In this document: piece after piece, positions 23,072 to 32,759 of the stretch
Layout: each line of letters begins with the position of its first letter
Numbering within the stretch: the stretch's first letter is position 1
Origin: Chlorops oryzae
Taxonomy: Eukaryota > Arthropoda > Insecta > Diptera > Chloropidae
DNA length: 64,000 nt
Assembly: GCA_020466095.1 (NCBI GenBank)
Contig: CM035807.1
Span: 26,771,144 to 26,835,143, forward strand
Reading direction: 5' to 3'
Notes under the pieces: model-generated
What the model was told of the DNA's origin: nothing
What the model saw: the letters and a program-made list of their open reading frames with translations, nothing else
Databases searched by the model: none
Program-made: the position numbers and the translations under genes

Positions 23072-25360
23072 TTTTTTTTTTTTTTTTTTATTTAAACTTT
23101 GCTTATCTTTACTGATCTTCCTTTGGGTGGGAACTAACAGTAATTAATCAAATCTTATTTTTTAAATATAACTTAACTATTTATACATATATAACAGAGA
23201 TATAATAGTTTTGATTCCAACGGGCCTCTATTTGAGAAACTGGGCTGCTGAGGACTTATTACTGTTAAGCCGTGTCCTTTGCTAGGATGAGTCTTGATCA
23301 TGCACGAGCGAGGTGCGTCAAGCTTAGTGAATCCGTTGGTAGGATGAGTCTTGATCATGCACGAGCGAGGTGCGTCAAGCTTAGTGAATCCTTGGTTGGA
23401 TAAGTGTACGGTGCGCACGAGCAAGGTGCGTAAAATTGATTGGCTGGAACGGCTACTCTGATGGTAGTTAGGAGAATTGAGCGTGCACGAGCGAGGTGCC
23501 TCAATCTGTGTGATTCCTTAATTGGCCAAACATCTGACATGCACGAGCGAGGTGCAGATAACGAGTATCGGTGTTATGTTTCCAAAATAATAGACGGAAG
23601 GTCCTTTCTTCTTAACCGTGTTCGACGTGTTGTATTGTTAAGGCTTCTTGCCAGCTGATTCGAGTGATTCCTTAGCTTCTCATGATAGGATGATTTTAGG
23701 CGAACGATTTCGTCCTTAATAAGTGGGACTTGCAGATCGCGGTGAATGCTTTCATTAGTATGTACCTGGAGCACCTGTAATGATTCTAAGAATTTTCGAT
23801 TGAGCTCTTTGGATTATTTCTATAGAGGATGCGCAAGCATTTCCCCACAACTCAATGCCATAAGACCAGATTGGCTTTAATACACTATTATTAATAGAAC
23901 TTTATACTCCATATTAAGAGGGGGCGATAGTTAATTAGCCAGTGAATTTTTGATGCTTTAAGTTTTAGATTGGTCCTCTTTGCTTCGATGTGCTTTCGCC
24001 AAGTTAATCGTTTATCTAAGTGGACTCCTAAGTAGACTACACTATTTACTTGGGGGATGGAGACTCCTTTAAGGAGAATAGCAGGGCTTTAACCTCTTCT
24101 AAGCGTAAATGTAATGTGTTTACATTTACCTTCGTTTACATTAATTCGCCAGGTAGAGAGCCAATTTTCAATTAATTGCATATGTTCTTGTAGGATTCTT
24201 GATGCTTCCATGGGATCGCGGGGGGAGCTCAATAATGCTGTGTCGTCAGCAAAAGTTGACATTACAATATTATCTCTAGTGGGGATGTCGGCTGTTAGAA
24301 GAAGGTAAAGAGAGGGGCCTAATACACTGCCTTGCGGGACTCCTGCTTTAATTTCAAATTTTTCTGTTATAAATTCATTAACTCTTACTCTAAAAATCTA
24401 TTTTGGAGGTATGATATAAGAATTTCGTGAAAATTTTGAGGGAGTAGGGACTTTATTTTAGCAATAAGACCCCCATGCCACACTTTGTCGAAAGCTTGAG
24501 CGATATCAAGGAATATTGCAGAACAATATTCTTTTTTTTCGAAGGCATTACGAATTTCACGAGTGATTCGATTTACCTGTTCAATAGTTCCTGTTTTTTT
24601 CTAAAGCCAAATTGATGAGCAGGGATTAAGTTATTCTCGTGGATGTATGGCGTTTTTTTTATAAGAAGAGCTTTTTCAAAGAGCTTAGATAAGCAGGGAA
24701 GAAGGCTTATTGGGCGATATGAGCTGGCTGTCGTCGGGTCTTTTCCGGGCTTCAGTATCATCATGATGACCGATTCTTTCCATATCACAGGGAAGTAGGA
24801 GAAGCTCACAATAGCATTAAAAGTCGTGCTGCGTACGTGAGAGCAATGTATGGCAATTCCTTGATCATTTTTGGGGGTTATATAGTCTTTGCCTGGAGAT
24901 TTTTTCTCGCAAAAATTTTCCTTAATTATGCATTTTTTTCTTGGCATTAAATGTTTAGGGATAATTTGGTTGTTCACCTCGCAGAGGGGAAATCTAAGGC
25001 CGTTTACCGGTGGGTTTGGTAGAAAAACTGAGCACAAGTGTTGAGCAAAGACTGACGCTTTTTCCTCATTCACTTCTTGCCCAGTTTCCTCTTGAATTCC
25101 TTAAGGGAGTCATGTTCTATGGGTGAATTTTTTATTTTGAGAGCTCGCCATAATGACTCTTTCGAGTGCTATTAGGTGCAAGATTTGAAATGAAATTATA
25201 GTTTTTCCTGTCTTGGTCTTTTTGAAGAGCAGTTTTAAGTAGCTTTGAAGCTGTATTGAGTCTAGCTTTACTGCCAGGGGACCTATGTTGTTGCCATTCT
25301 CTTCTCAATCTACGTTTTTCTCGCAATAACTTTCAATATGACTATTAGTATATGAAAATT
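23072..25360 (-). mobile_element. 5'-truncated jockey-like LINE, ORF2 decayed
   Basis: Read on the minus strand, a pre-RT segment (25326-25132) precedes reverse transcriptase blocks at 25073-24573 (PGKDPTTASSYRPISLLP, HQFGFRKK). A jockey-type ORF2 end (IHRDLQVPLIKDEI, 23774-23574) follows. Frames are broken between these. The poly(A) tail is the T run 23072-23089. Flanks CCCCACCAACG (left) and CCCCACCAAACG (right) look like a target duplication with one difference. The 3' UTR carries five repeated GCACGAGCGAGGTGC motifs. Confidence 0.85.
23300..23555 (-). repeat. Repeated GCACGAGCGAGGTGC motif in LINE 3' UTR
   Basis: Five copies begin near 23302, 23358, 23413, 23484 and 23539. Four copies are exact or nearly so and one has a single change. 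Spacing is 56, 56, 71 and 56 bp. The first two share a 56-bp unit almost exactly. The motif ends GCAC/GTGC can pair. Confidence 0.85.
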
Positions 25361-25852
25361 TCCCCCACCAAACGTGACATCATTTATGGACGCTCCCTTA
25401 TTTCTGTATAATAGTTAAAATATTCGTCCGAATAGTGACCGAATATTCGTGGCATCAATAGTAAATAAATCAATTGTAAACAAAAATCAGCTGATTTGAA
25501 AGATGCAAGATGCGAAATGCCAAGTGGAAACACCAATCTCAAAAAATCGCATCTTGAAGATGCGAAAGCAAGATGCGGCTATAGTGGAAACGGCCTCTAA
25601 GACATTTCGATAATGATACAAATTTTCGATGGCATGGGAGGCGGGGGAAGAGAGAAAAACGCTACCATACCACATCCCCGCGCGTCGCTAGCCACAAAAA
25701 GTGTGTTTCACTATCGAAATGTCTTAACGTGTAAATGACCTCTTAAGAGCCACATAAACATTGAGGCCTTTTACGCCAGTTAGAAGCCATTTACACGTTA
25801 AGACATTTCGATAATGAAACACACTTTTTGTGGGCTAGGGACGCACGGGGAT

Positions 25853-26676
25853 CAGTGCTGTCGTTTTCGTAACTGAGAAAGTAGCAAAATGTTTTTAAAA
25901 ATAGTAGTTTTAAAATAAATGGAGTTATTTAAAAAAAAGGAGTTTTTAAGCAATACAAGAAAAAGAAAACTACATAGTTAGGGATTTTCCTTTAAAAACC
26001 TCGAAAACTCGTAAACCAAGCAGGCTACAAAATGAATGAATGTAATTTTGTATGAAAAAAATTACACTTTTTCGCTTTTTAAATCTTTCCACTTTTAGTG
26101 AAATATCCTAGTTGCTTATAGTGAATGAAGAAAAAGATTAATGTATGTGAGTAAAAGATTTTTCGTAGGCATGCCAGACAGTTAATTTTCACCGCACAGA
26201 GAAGCTATAACAAAATTTATTTACAACCAAATAGTAGTACGTTACAGTGCGACTCGATGTGCGATGGTTCATCACATACCATCTGTCTAATTTTATGATA
26301 TGCGATGGCATCAGGTAGAGAGATTTTTTTTGAGTGGGCAAATTTCGGTATGCAATGAATATTTTAAGATGGCATTCTGCGAGAAAATTTGCTGCATAGA
26401 AGCGCCAAAACATTGAAAGGGATGCAAGATTTGTTAAATCAAGAGCAAAAAAGAAAAAACACCAATGCAAGCGATAGATGGCATCCGATATCGCAAGCTA
26501 TATCTCGCATACCATCTGCCATGAGCGGTCTCCACTTGCGATCTATCGCATACTTTCGATCGCATGCGATGAACCATCGCACGTCGAGACCTTAAGTTAG
26601 TGACAGGAGTAGTAAAGTACTACGGCAAGACGAAAAGGAGCAAAAACACTACTATAGTAGCATTTCGACAGCACTG
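25853..26676. mobile_element. hAT element, family H, copy 1
   Basis: The inverted ends are CAGTGCTGTCG and CGACAGCACTG, with an exact 8-bp duplication ACGGGGAT (25845-25852 and 26677-26684). Its left 390 bp align in inverse with 40970-41368. It has its own insertion at about 26250-26595. It is non-coding. Confidence 0.85.
26250..26595. mobile_element. GCGATGG-rich inverted-repeat element nested in hAT copy 1
   Basis: The ends CTCGATGTGCGATGGTTCAT and ATGAACCATCGCACGTCGAG are inverted. The sequence is absent from the sister hAT copy at 40970-41368. ATGCGAT and GCGATGG motifs recur throughout. A target duplication is not clear. Confidence 0.55.
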
Positions 26677-26824
26677 ACGGGGATGTGATATGGTAACGGT
26701 TTTCTCTCTTTCCCCTGCCTCCCTTGCCATCGAAAATTTGTTTCATTATCGAAATGTCTTAACGTGTAAATAGCGAATTATTATTAACCTTCAATTGACA
26801 TTTTTATTCGCTTTTAGATTTACA

Positions 26825-26943
26825 CCCGTATTTCCAAGTACGAAAGAGAGCGCAACATGACCTTTCGAGTAGATGCAACCAAAAAACCGGTGCAATTTTC
26901 TCTAAATTCCCGCACTTTTCTCGCCCAAAAAATGAGAGTTGAC
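26825..26943 (-). repeat. Interspersed repeat R, copy 1
   Basis: On the minus strand it reads GGGCGAGAAAAGTGCGGGAA, then TTTAGAGAAAA, a GGTTGCA segment and a CTACTCGA segment. Copies lie at 29105-29220 (plus) and 40690-40810 (plus). Confidence 0.6.
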
Positions 26944-27550
26944 GTCAATAACACAATGCTAAAAAAAAAATTTGTTTTCATACTTTTTTTCTATTGGTTA
27001 TTTTATGTTAGTTTAGGCCTCCCTCATTCCAAAAAGGTCAATGGTTTGATGGATTTAAGTAGCGTTTCCGTGATATGGCCCAAAATGTAAAAAAAAAGTC
27101 AATTTTCTCTTTGCCACATATTCCGGGCCGAAACTCAATTACCATATAAAATAACTGGTAAAGCTGGTATGCCTAATATTGGCATAATTTGCACTGGTTG
27201 CTAAGAAATGGCTCGTTAAGTGAGAGAAAGTTGCAAAAAATAGCCCTTATGACATCATAGGAGCCACAATTGTAGTCGTAGGGTGGCATTTAGGCACTTA
27301 AAATTTGGGTACGGTTTCCACCTTTTCGAATTAGGTCGATCTGCTTGGCTATTTTATATGGTAATTGAGTTATGGCCCGAAATATGGGCAAAGTAGAGAA
27401 AATTTACTTTTTTGACACTTTGGGCCATATCACGGAAACGCTACTTAAATCCATCAAACCATTGACATTTTTGGAATGAGGGAGCCCTAAACAAACATAA
27501 AATAACTAAAAGAAAATAGTGTTGAAACGCTGTAGCATTGTGTAATTGAC
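26944..27550. repeat. Long inverted repeat with arms of about 200 bp
   Basis: The left arm 26944-27152 and right arm 27338-27550 are inverted copies. Matching blocks include GTCAATAACACAATGCT with AGCATTGTGTAATTGAC, a CCATCAAACCATTGAC block, and TATGGCCCAAA with TTTGGGCCATA. The spacer is about 185 bp. It is probably a foldback-type MITE and could form a long RNA hairpin if transcribed. Confidence 0.8.
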
Positions 27551-28020
27551 TAGGGTAAAGGGCCTTATTCAGTCTGACTGAATCAGTCAGTTAATTGTGT
27601 TAGGGCCCGTCTATATCATACGTCAGCATATTTTTGACAATTTTAGAACCCCTCCCCATTGTCGTCAATAGTCATCTTCCAGCAACCGTCCTCCTGTTGA
27701 CATCACCGTTGAGCATTTTATTATTTCACAAGTACATAGAACACATTAATTTGGATAATATTTACTTCACGTATGTTTTACAGCCCGGTTCTAAATATTC
27801 CCGGGTAGTTTTTGAAAAAAACACCCCGTTATATTCCCTTCCCAATGTCGTTTTTTCAAATCTGCAGCGAAAAACTGACCGGAATTATTTAGAATCCGGC
27901 AGAATATTTCAAATAAAATTGCATTTGCTTCTACAAAATATATCTGCTCAAAAATATTCCAAAAAAAAACATTTAAAATGCTCTGCCAAGATTGAATGCA
28001 GTCTTGGAGAATACAAAACT
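27551..28020. other. Intergenic between inverted repeat and ATPsynD
   Basis: A GGGCCCGTCTATATCATACG segment at about 27603, followed by ACCCCTCCCC, resembles the end of the third-layer element at 20706, but no partner is seen. A 138-codon plus-strand frame (27634-28050) has no recognisable domain and runs into the ATPsynD 3' UTR, so I do not call it. Confidence 0.35.
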
Positions 28021-28040
28021 AATTTCTTCGATTTTACGAT

Positions 28041-28046
28041 TTTATT
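28041..28046 (-). promoter_or_regulatory. Polyadenylation signal of ATPsynD
   Basis: AATAAA on the minus strand, about 72 bases after the stop codon. Confidence 0.6.
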
Positions 28047-28117
28047 TTAAACACCTCAGAATTTGCAGTTCGGCGAACGAGCATTTACAATTAATTAAAC
28101 AGTGCCAATTCGACTAT

Positions 28118-28642
28118 TTAGTGATGGTGACCTTCACCTGGCTTTGGGTTATTCTCTAGCTGCTCCTCGGGGTTATGCGGCCAGAAAGTTGGACGATTAA
28201 TGGGGTCTAAAGCTTCATCGGGGAATGCATCGCGGTAATCTTCCATAGTCATCTGGTCGTACGGCAGCAACGATTTTAAATGGGAAATATTCTTTTGATG
28301 TTCCGCAATGCGCTGCTCGGATTCCCGCTTAAAGGTATCGATCTCCGATTTCGTTTCTTGCATTTGAGCATCGATTTGAGAGCTAACGTTCTCAGTTGGA
28401 TAAGGTACCTTCAAGCTCTCGTATTGCTTTTGGAAATTGTCGACCATACCAGCGACGGGAATCAATTTCTTATAATGTGCCCAATCGATTTTTGGTGGAC
28501 TCTCTGGATTAGCCAACACCGCACGCAAATATGTGTCCGATCTTGTCTTGAAAGCGGCAAAAGAAGCCTTCTGATTTGGAGGCACACGTTCGGCCATTGA
28601 GGACCAGTTAATAGAAGATTGGGCAACACGACGAGCAGCCAT
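28118..28642 (-). CDS. ATPsynD: Mitochondrial ATP synthase subunit d
   Basis: A single-exon coding region of 174 residues starts MAARRVAQSSINWSSMAERV and ends in a His triplet. Subunit d is part of the peripheral stalk of F1Fo ATP synthase in the inner mitochondrial membrane and holds the catalytic head still against the rotor. The fly-family blocks are all present: IDWAHYKKLIPVAG, a central helical coiled coil (about 75-125), LKSLLPYDQMTMEDYRDAFP, and RPTFWPHNPEEQ. The length matches the roughly 178-residue Drosophila protein. The start is fixed by the conserved N-terminus. A 3' splice site (TTTGCAG, exon from 28672) lies 30 bases upstream, so a 5' UTR intron runs to the right. Confidence 0.97.
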   Translation of the reverse strand: MAARRVAQSSINWSSMAERVPPNQKASFAAFKTRSDTYLRAVLANPESPPKIDWAHYKKLIPVAGMVDNFQKQYESLKVPYPTENVSSQIDAQMQETKSEIDTFKRESEQRIAEHQKNISHLKSLLPYDQMTMEDYRDAFPDEALDPINRPTFWPHNPEEQLENNPKPGEGHHH

Positions 28643-28671
28643 TATGCCAAATTAATTGCTTCGCTGAAAGA

Positions 28672-28680
28672 CCTGCAAAG
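28672..28680 (-). promoter_or_regulatory. 3' splice site of ATPsynD 5' UTR intron
   Basis: The minus strand reads CTTCTTTGCAG before GTCTTTCAGCG, giving a 30-base 5' UTR piece ahead of the ATG. The donor and first exon were not located. Confidence 0.6.
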
Positions 28681-28780
28681 AAGGGAAATTCATTAATCAG
28701 GGATTTAATGATATAAACTATAGCTAGAATTTCCGTTATTAATTAGGAATTTGGTGATATAAACTAATATCTAGAATTTC

Positions 28781-28806
28781 CGTTGTTGTTGTTGTTGTTT
28801 TTGTTG
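28781..28806 (+). repeat. (GTT)n microsatellite
   Basis: A short imperfect GTT run in the presumed 5' UTR intron of ATPsynD. Confidence 0.85.
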
Positions 28807-30035
28807 AGCACATAATTATGTAATTTTCAATGTAACATTGAAAGTAGAATATCACTGATTTCGAGGTTTATCCATATTGAGAAATTTATGTTATGGTCTT
28901 CGACTTTCAAATAAACTTACACAATATTTACCAAGCTATCGAAATTAATTATAAATTAGAAGAAAAAAACGTTAGCCGAATATACCTTGCCTTGCTAGTG
29001 GGGATGTTATTTGACAAAACTGCGGAAAAACTATCGATATTTTGGTTCAAAAATAGAAAAATATCTCACCGCGAAGGAAGCTTTTTACACTAGTCAAATA
29101 TTGACGTCATTTCATATTTTGGGAGAGCAAAGTGCGGGAATTTAGAGAAAAAATGATCGTTTTTTGTTGCACGGACTCGATACATCGATTTATGCCCTCT
29201 TTCCTAAGTCGAAACATGGATATAACTCTAACACGGCAGCCACACGTTCAATTTTTGCCTTTCAAGTTCCCACACACTCAAAACATTTTACTAACACATT
29301 CACACTTTTAAAACTTGAACGCCAACTTGACTTCAATTTTTCTTTCAAGCTCCGTTTCAATTTTAGGTTCAAGTTTTTAACAGCTGATCATAGTTGCATA
29401 GCATTCTAAGTTGTTTCCTTGACGAAGGCATTTTGAAAATAAAATTGCCTTTCAAGTTGCGTGCAGCCTACGTCATAGCTTCAATTTTAAAGAATTTTTT
29501 GAACCAGTAGGTGTGCTTAACTTTTCCCGCTTCAGACACACGAACATGTTTCGGAACAATTCCATTTGATTGCATGAGAAAGAAAGAGAAGCGCAGAACA
29601 TTTAACAAGCAACCGTCTTTTTTTTTTTCTTTTCGCTCGTCTTTCTCTACTTACTTATTGTTCAACATTTGTTCGATGTCACTCTGAACTAAAACATTTA
29701 TGCAACCGTGCTTGTTATAGCAATAAAAAAATTTTATGACTTTCTAAATTATGTATCTTTTTAAGGTTCAAAGGCCTACAGCACCTTTCCTTCTTGACCA
29801 ATCTGAAAAACATTTAAGAAAAAGAGTTGGAGATGTTTGTTTTCATTAATTAAAGGGATAAATGCCAAATGGGACCATTTGGGTCCAAAATAAAATTTTG
29901 TAGGCTGTCGAATTAATAAATAAAAATTACCAGCTACAATTTTTTGAAAAAAGAGCCGTATTCTTATATTTACTATATATTTTGCATGGAAAATACACCG
30001 TGAGCCAAATGGCCAATAAAACATTGAGTGTAACT
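28807..30035. other. Upstream side of ATPsynD with interspersed repeat R, copy 2
   Basis: Repeat R lies at 29105-29220 (GGGAGAGCAAAGTGCGGGAA, then TTTAGAGAAAAA). The rest is AT-rich, with TTTCAAGTT words repeated between 29260 and 29460. No exon is recognised. Confidence 0.45.
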
Positions 30036-30039
30036 TCCA

Positions 30040-32715
30040 TTGTACTTTCCCAGTAAAACAACTCAATTCAATTTCAAACGAAGAACCTTCTCTCCTTTCC
30101 TCCGAAAAATTTCTGTAAACAACAACTTTGACCAAAAGATCAAATGATTCAGAAGAAAAACAAGTTTGTTTTAAAATATAATTATTTTGCTTATTAACAA
30201 TTAAAATAATTAACTTAAAATGAAACACTAAATCACTTGGGATTTATCAAACTAACATCTCGAATCTTAAAACGAAAATATTCTCTTATCGGCTTCGTTA
30301 ATCTACTTCTTCAACAGGCCCAGACTCCACCGCCATATCCTCTTTAGCTTGTTCCCCACCTCACCAACCAACACTGCGCCGCCATTGTTACGCAGCTGCG
30401 ATCATCTTGTCACAGTTATCGGACATGCAGCATTCTAGTTGTCAATTCACTTGACGAAGCATCTTGAATAATCCTGCCTTTTCAAGCGCGTGCAGTAGTT
30501 GCTTGAATCGAGCCATTTTTACCGACCTCGTGTGCAACTTCTCCGTTAACACACGATCCCTGTCGATTGCATCCAATTCTATTTCCGTTGCTTGTCAGAG
30601 GGCTGAGACATTTATATCCAATGTCATTGATAGCCTTCGAACTGATTTCGAGCTTAATTGCGAACATTTGTCGGTGCTTCTCGACCTCTCAAGCAAACTT
30701 ACCATTTCGGCTTCGTTACAATGCGATAAAATATCTTGCCAATGGAGACTGTCGCCGCTTGGTGATTCTATTGAAATGAAATGTTCTTCGCATTTCGGTC
30801 AATCATAATTCTCTTAGCGAGATTACTGTTCAAATACGTTGACGTCATTCAAATTTTTGAAAGTAACGTCGGGAACTTTGGAATTTCCGTCTTCTGGTCG
30901 CTGGTGAGAATCCCGATTAGATCCGATTGTGTCCATAAGTTGTATGATCTTTGTGTCATGGCAACGTTCATCTTGCACTTTCGAATTACTTGGACAAGTC
31001 ACAGATGGCTGATTGTCGGCATACTCTAAATGTCATTGCTCTGTTTGAGAACTTGCAGAGCAATTTCTCTCGATATTTCTTATCAAGCTACCGTCATTTT
31101 GTGATTTCAGAACACACAGTTAGCATATGCTTGCAGTGTTCCTTGACAAGGAGACATTTGGAGGCTCACAATTGTCTCCATCAGAAATGGTGCTGAACCG
31201 CAGCTCGTATGCTAATTTTACATGGGATTTGAGACAAATTCATGTAATTTTTCCGTTAAAAGGAACTGTTCAACAATTCTTGATTATCGGAATAAGTTGT
31301 TAGCACTTTCACCAAACAATTATTTTTTCGACTGGATATTACTCTTTTGTTTCCAATAAATTTTGTCGTTTAAGGCCTTGCTCTTAACTAGCATTCCATG
31401 AACGTTGCCAGGAAAGATCTGAAGAGTAAAAATCTCGAATCGTTGCTCGCGTCATAATTCTGTGTAAGATCCTAGGCATTTCGTAGATATGTCGAAATCT
31501 CAATGATTTTCTGTGCTCGAACAATGTGGTTGGCTCGTTCAAGCTGAGATTCTCATTGCGTCCAGCTTGCCAACTATTGATAATCGATTTTGTAGAGTTA
31601 ATTCTGTATACATTTACGCTTGAATTTCATTCTGGCCAAGTGACAATGCAAACAATCGATTGTCGAATTTACTCCAATATGTATTTTGTCAAAGCCGCGC
31701 CGTTTCACTTCATGGACTATCTAAAAACGATTCTAGAAAAATCGATTTTTGTTTTCATGTCACATCGTGATTAATCTTCAAAGGTAACCTTTCCGCTAAA
31801 TCGAATATGAGACACATTTCGATTGCTGAGAGGAGTGTCTGGTAGGTTCTCAATCCCCTGCTGCCAACGAAAGGTCGTAGTCTCATTGATAATTTTAACT
31901 GCAAATACTGTAATCTAAGGCGCCAGACTTAATTAGCCTTTCAGTTCCACTTCAATTTTACTTAACCAATTCTTTAAAACTTACGGAACTGATTAATTGT
32001 TTCAACGTAATTTTGGTTCTTTACACTGATGTTGCTACTCTAATATTGCTTTCCGACGACAGATTTTCAAAAAAAACTTTTAATTCGTCAACACCATCGA
32101 ATTCAATTTTGATTCTGAACCAAGATTTCTTAACTGTCCTCGAAACACTTTGAATTCATTTGGATTTCTGGCTACCAACAAAGTGACCAAACTTTAACAA
32201 TGAACGCTATTTTTCTATGTCTTCTTGAGATTACTTAATCGTTCAGAATTTGGCGCCATGACTGAAACAAATTTTTTGCTCGTTAACAATAATTATAGTC
32301 TTTGAAGTTCAAAGCCTAAGCTTGTGCGTTCTTCGACAATCGAAGCATCTTTAAATGAGTGGCTCCGAACTGGAATTCTAGTTCATAAAGTTGGATATAA
32401 ATGTTCTGAATGCGCTTTGTCGTGTCGGTTATTTCCAACTGCAATTTCATGTCTTGGAATACAAATAACACAAGAGTATGTGGTTGCCATTTATTCCACA
32501 TTGGTCAAAATACAATATTTGTGAGCCAAAATTTAATTAGTTGACTAATTTCACTTGACAATCGCATTTGCTAAAAAGTCGTTTGTATATTCGCTATTCG
32601 TTTTATCGATATCCCTGTGTTTGAGTTTAACTTCTTGAGCTTTAGGGAACAAACTCAGCTGCGAGTACCTTAAAATACACATTCTGTGCGAAAGTCGATG
32701 AAACTTTCGGAAGCC
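30040..32715 (-). pseudogene. Hsp70 copy 1, indel-riddled (pseudogene or bad consensus)
   Basis: On the minus strand the whole Hsp70 unit is recognisable. There is an HSE-like CTTCCGAAAGTTTC at 32713-32700, a lost TATA box (GTGTATTTTAAGG where the intact gene has GTGTATAAATACGG), and a CAACCACATACTC block at the start (about 32490). Mid-gene, TTATCAATGAG and CGAAATGTGTCTCATATTCG appear (about 31860-31800). The terminus still reads GTTGAAGAAGTAGATTAA (stop at 30298-30300), coding VEEVD. The 3' UTR and about 150 bp of 3' flank match the intact gene, including ACAAACTTGTTTTTCTTCTG. Many single-base deletions and frame breaks abolish coding. A true decayed paralog and an uncorrected long-read consensus are both possible. 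Confidence 0.85.
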
Positions 32716-32759
32716 AAAAGGATAGTGAATGATTTCGAAGAAAAACTAAGCTTTCGAAA

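Larger units (their letters stand above)
20706..25397. mobile_element. TTA-flanked inverted-repeat element, third layer
   Basis: The ends GGGAGCGTCCCATAAATGAT (20706) and ATCATTTATGGACGCTCCC (ending 25397) are inverted copies bordered by TTA (20703-20705 and 25398-25400). Subterminal C-runs (CCCCTCCCCCC) occur on both sides. It is interrupted by the hAT element at 20884-22800 and the LINE at 23072-25360. No transposase is seen. Confidence 0.75.
20363..25597. mobile_element. TAA-flanked inverted-repeat element (PIF/Harbinger-like?), second layer
   Basis: The ends GAGGCTGTTTCCACTATAAC (20363 on) and TATAGTGGAAACGGCCTC (ending 25597) are inverted copies, flanked by TAA at 20360-20362 and 25598-25600. 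Subterminal regions repeat the motif GCATCTT/AAGATGC. Without the inner insertions it is about 540 bp and non-coding. The 3-bp TAA duplication suggests PIF/Harbinger. The superfamily is inferred from this alone. Confidence 0.75.
20348..25738. mobile_element. MITE family M, copy A, split by a nested insertion
   Basis: The left piece is 20348-20362 (CTACTTACACATTAA) and the rest resumes at 25601 (GACATTTCGATAATG) and runs to about 25738 (CGAAATGTCTTAACGTGTAA). Joined across the insertion, the left end reads as the family end TTTACACGTTAAGACATTTC. The intact MITE would be about 150 bp. It carries the core CATACCACATCCCCGCG, shared with the sav intron. Confidence 0.7.
25788..26772. mobile_element. 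MITE family M, copy B, interrupted by a hAT element
   Basis: The ends CATTTACACGTTAAGACATT and AATGTCTTAACGTGTAAATA are inverted copies. The inner arms contain GGCTAGGGACGCACGGGGAT (left) and ACGGGGATGTGATATGG (right), where the hAT element at 25853-26676 is inserted. Confidence 0.75.

Noticed and set aside
27634..28050. 138-codon plus-strand frame
   Set aside because: No recognisable domain, it overlaps the ATPsynD 3' UTR, and it lies beside transposon-like sequence.
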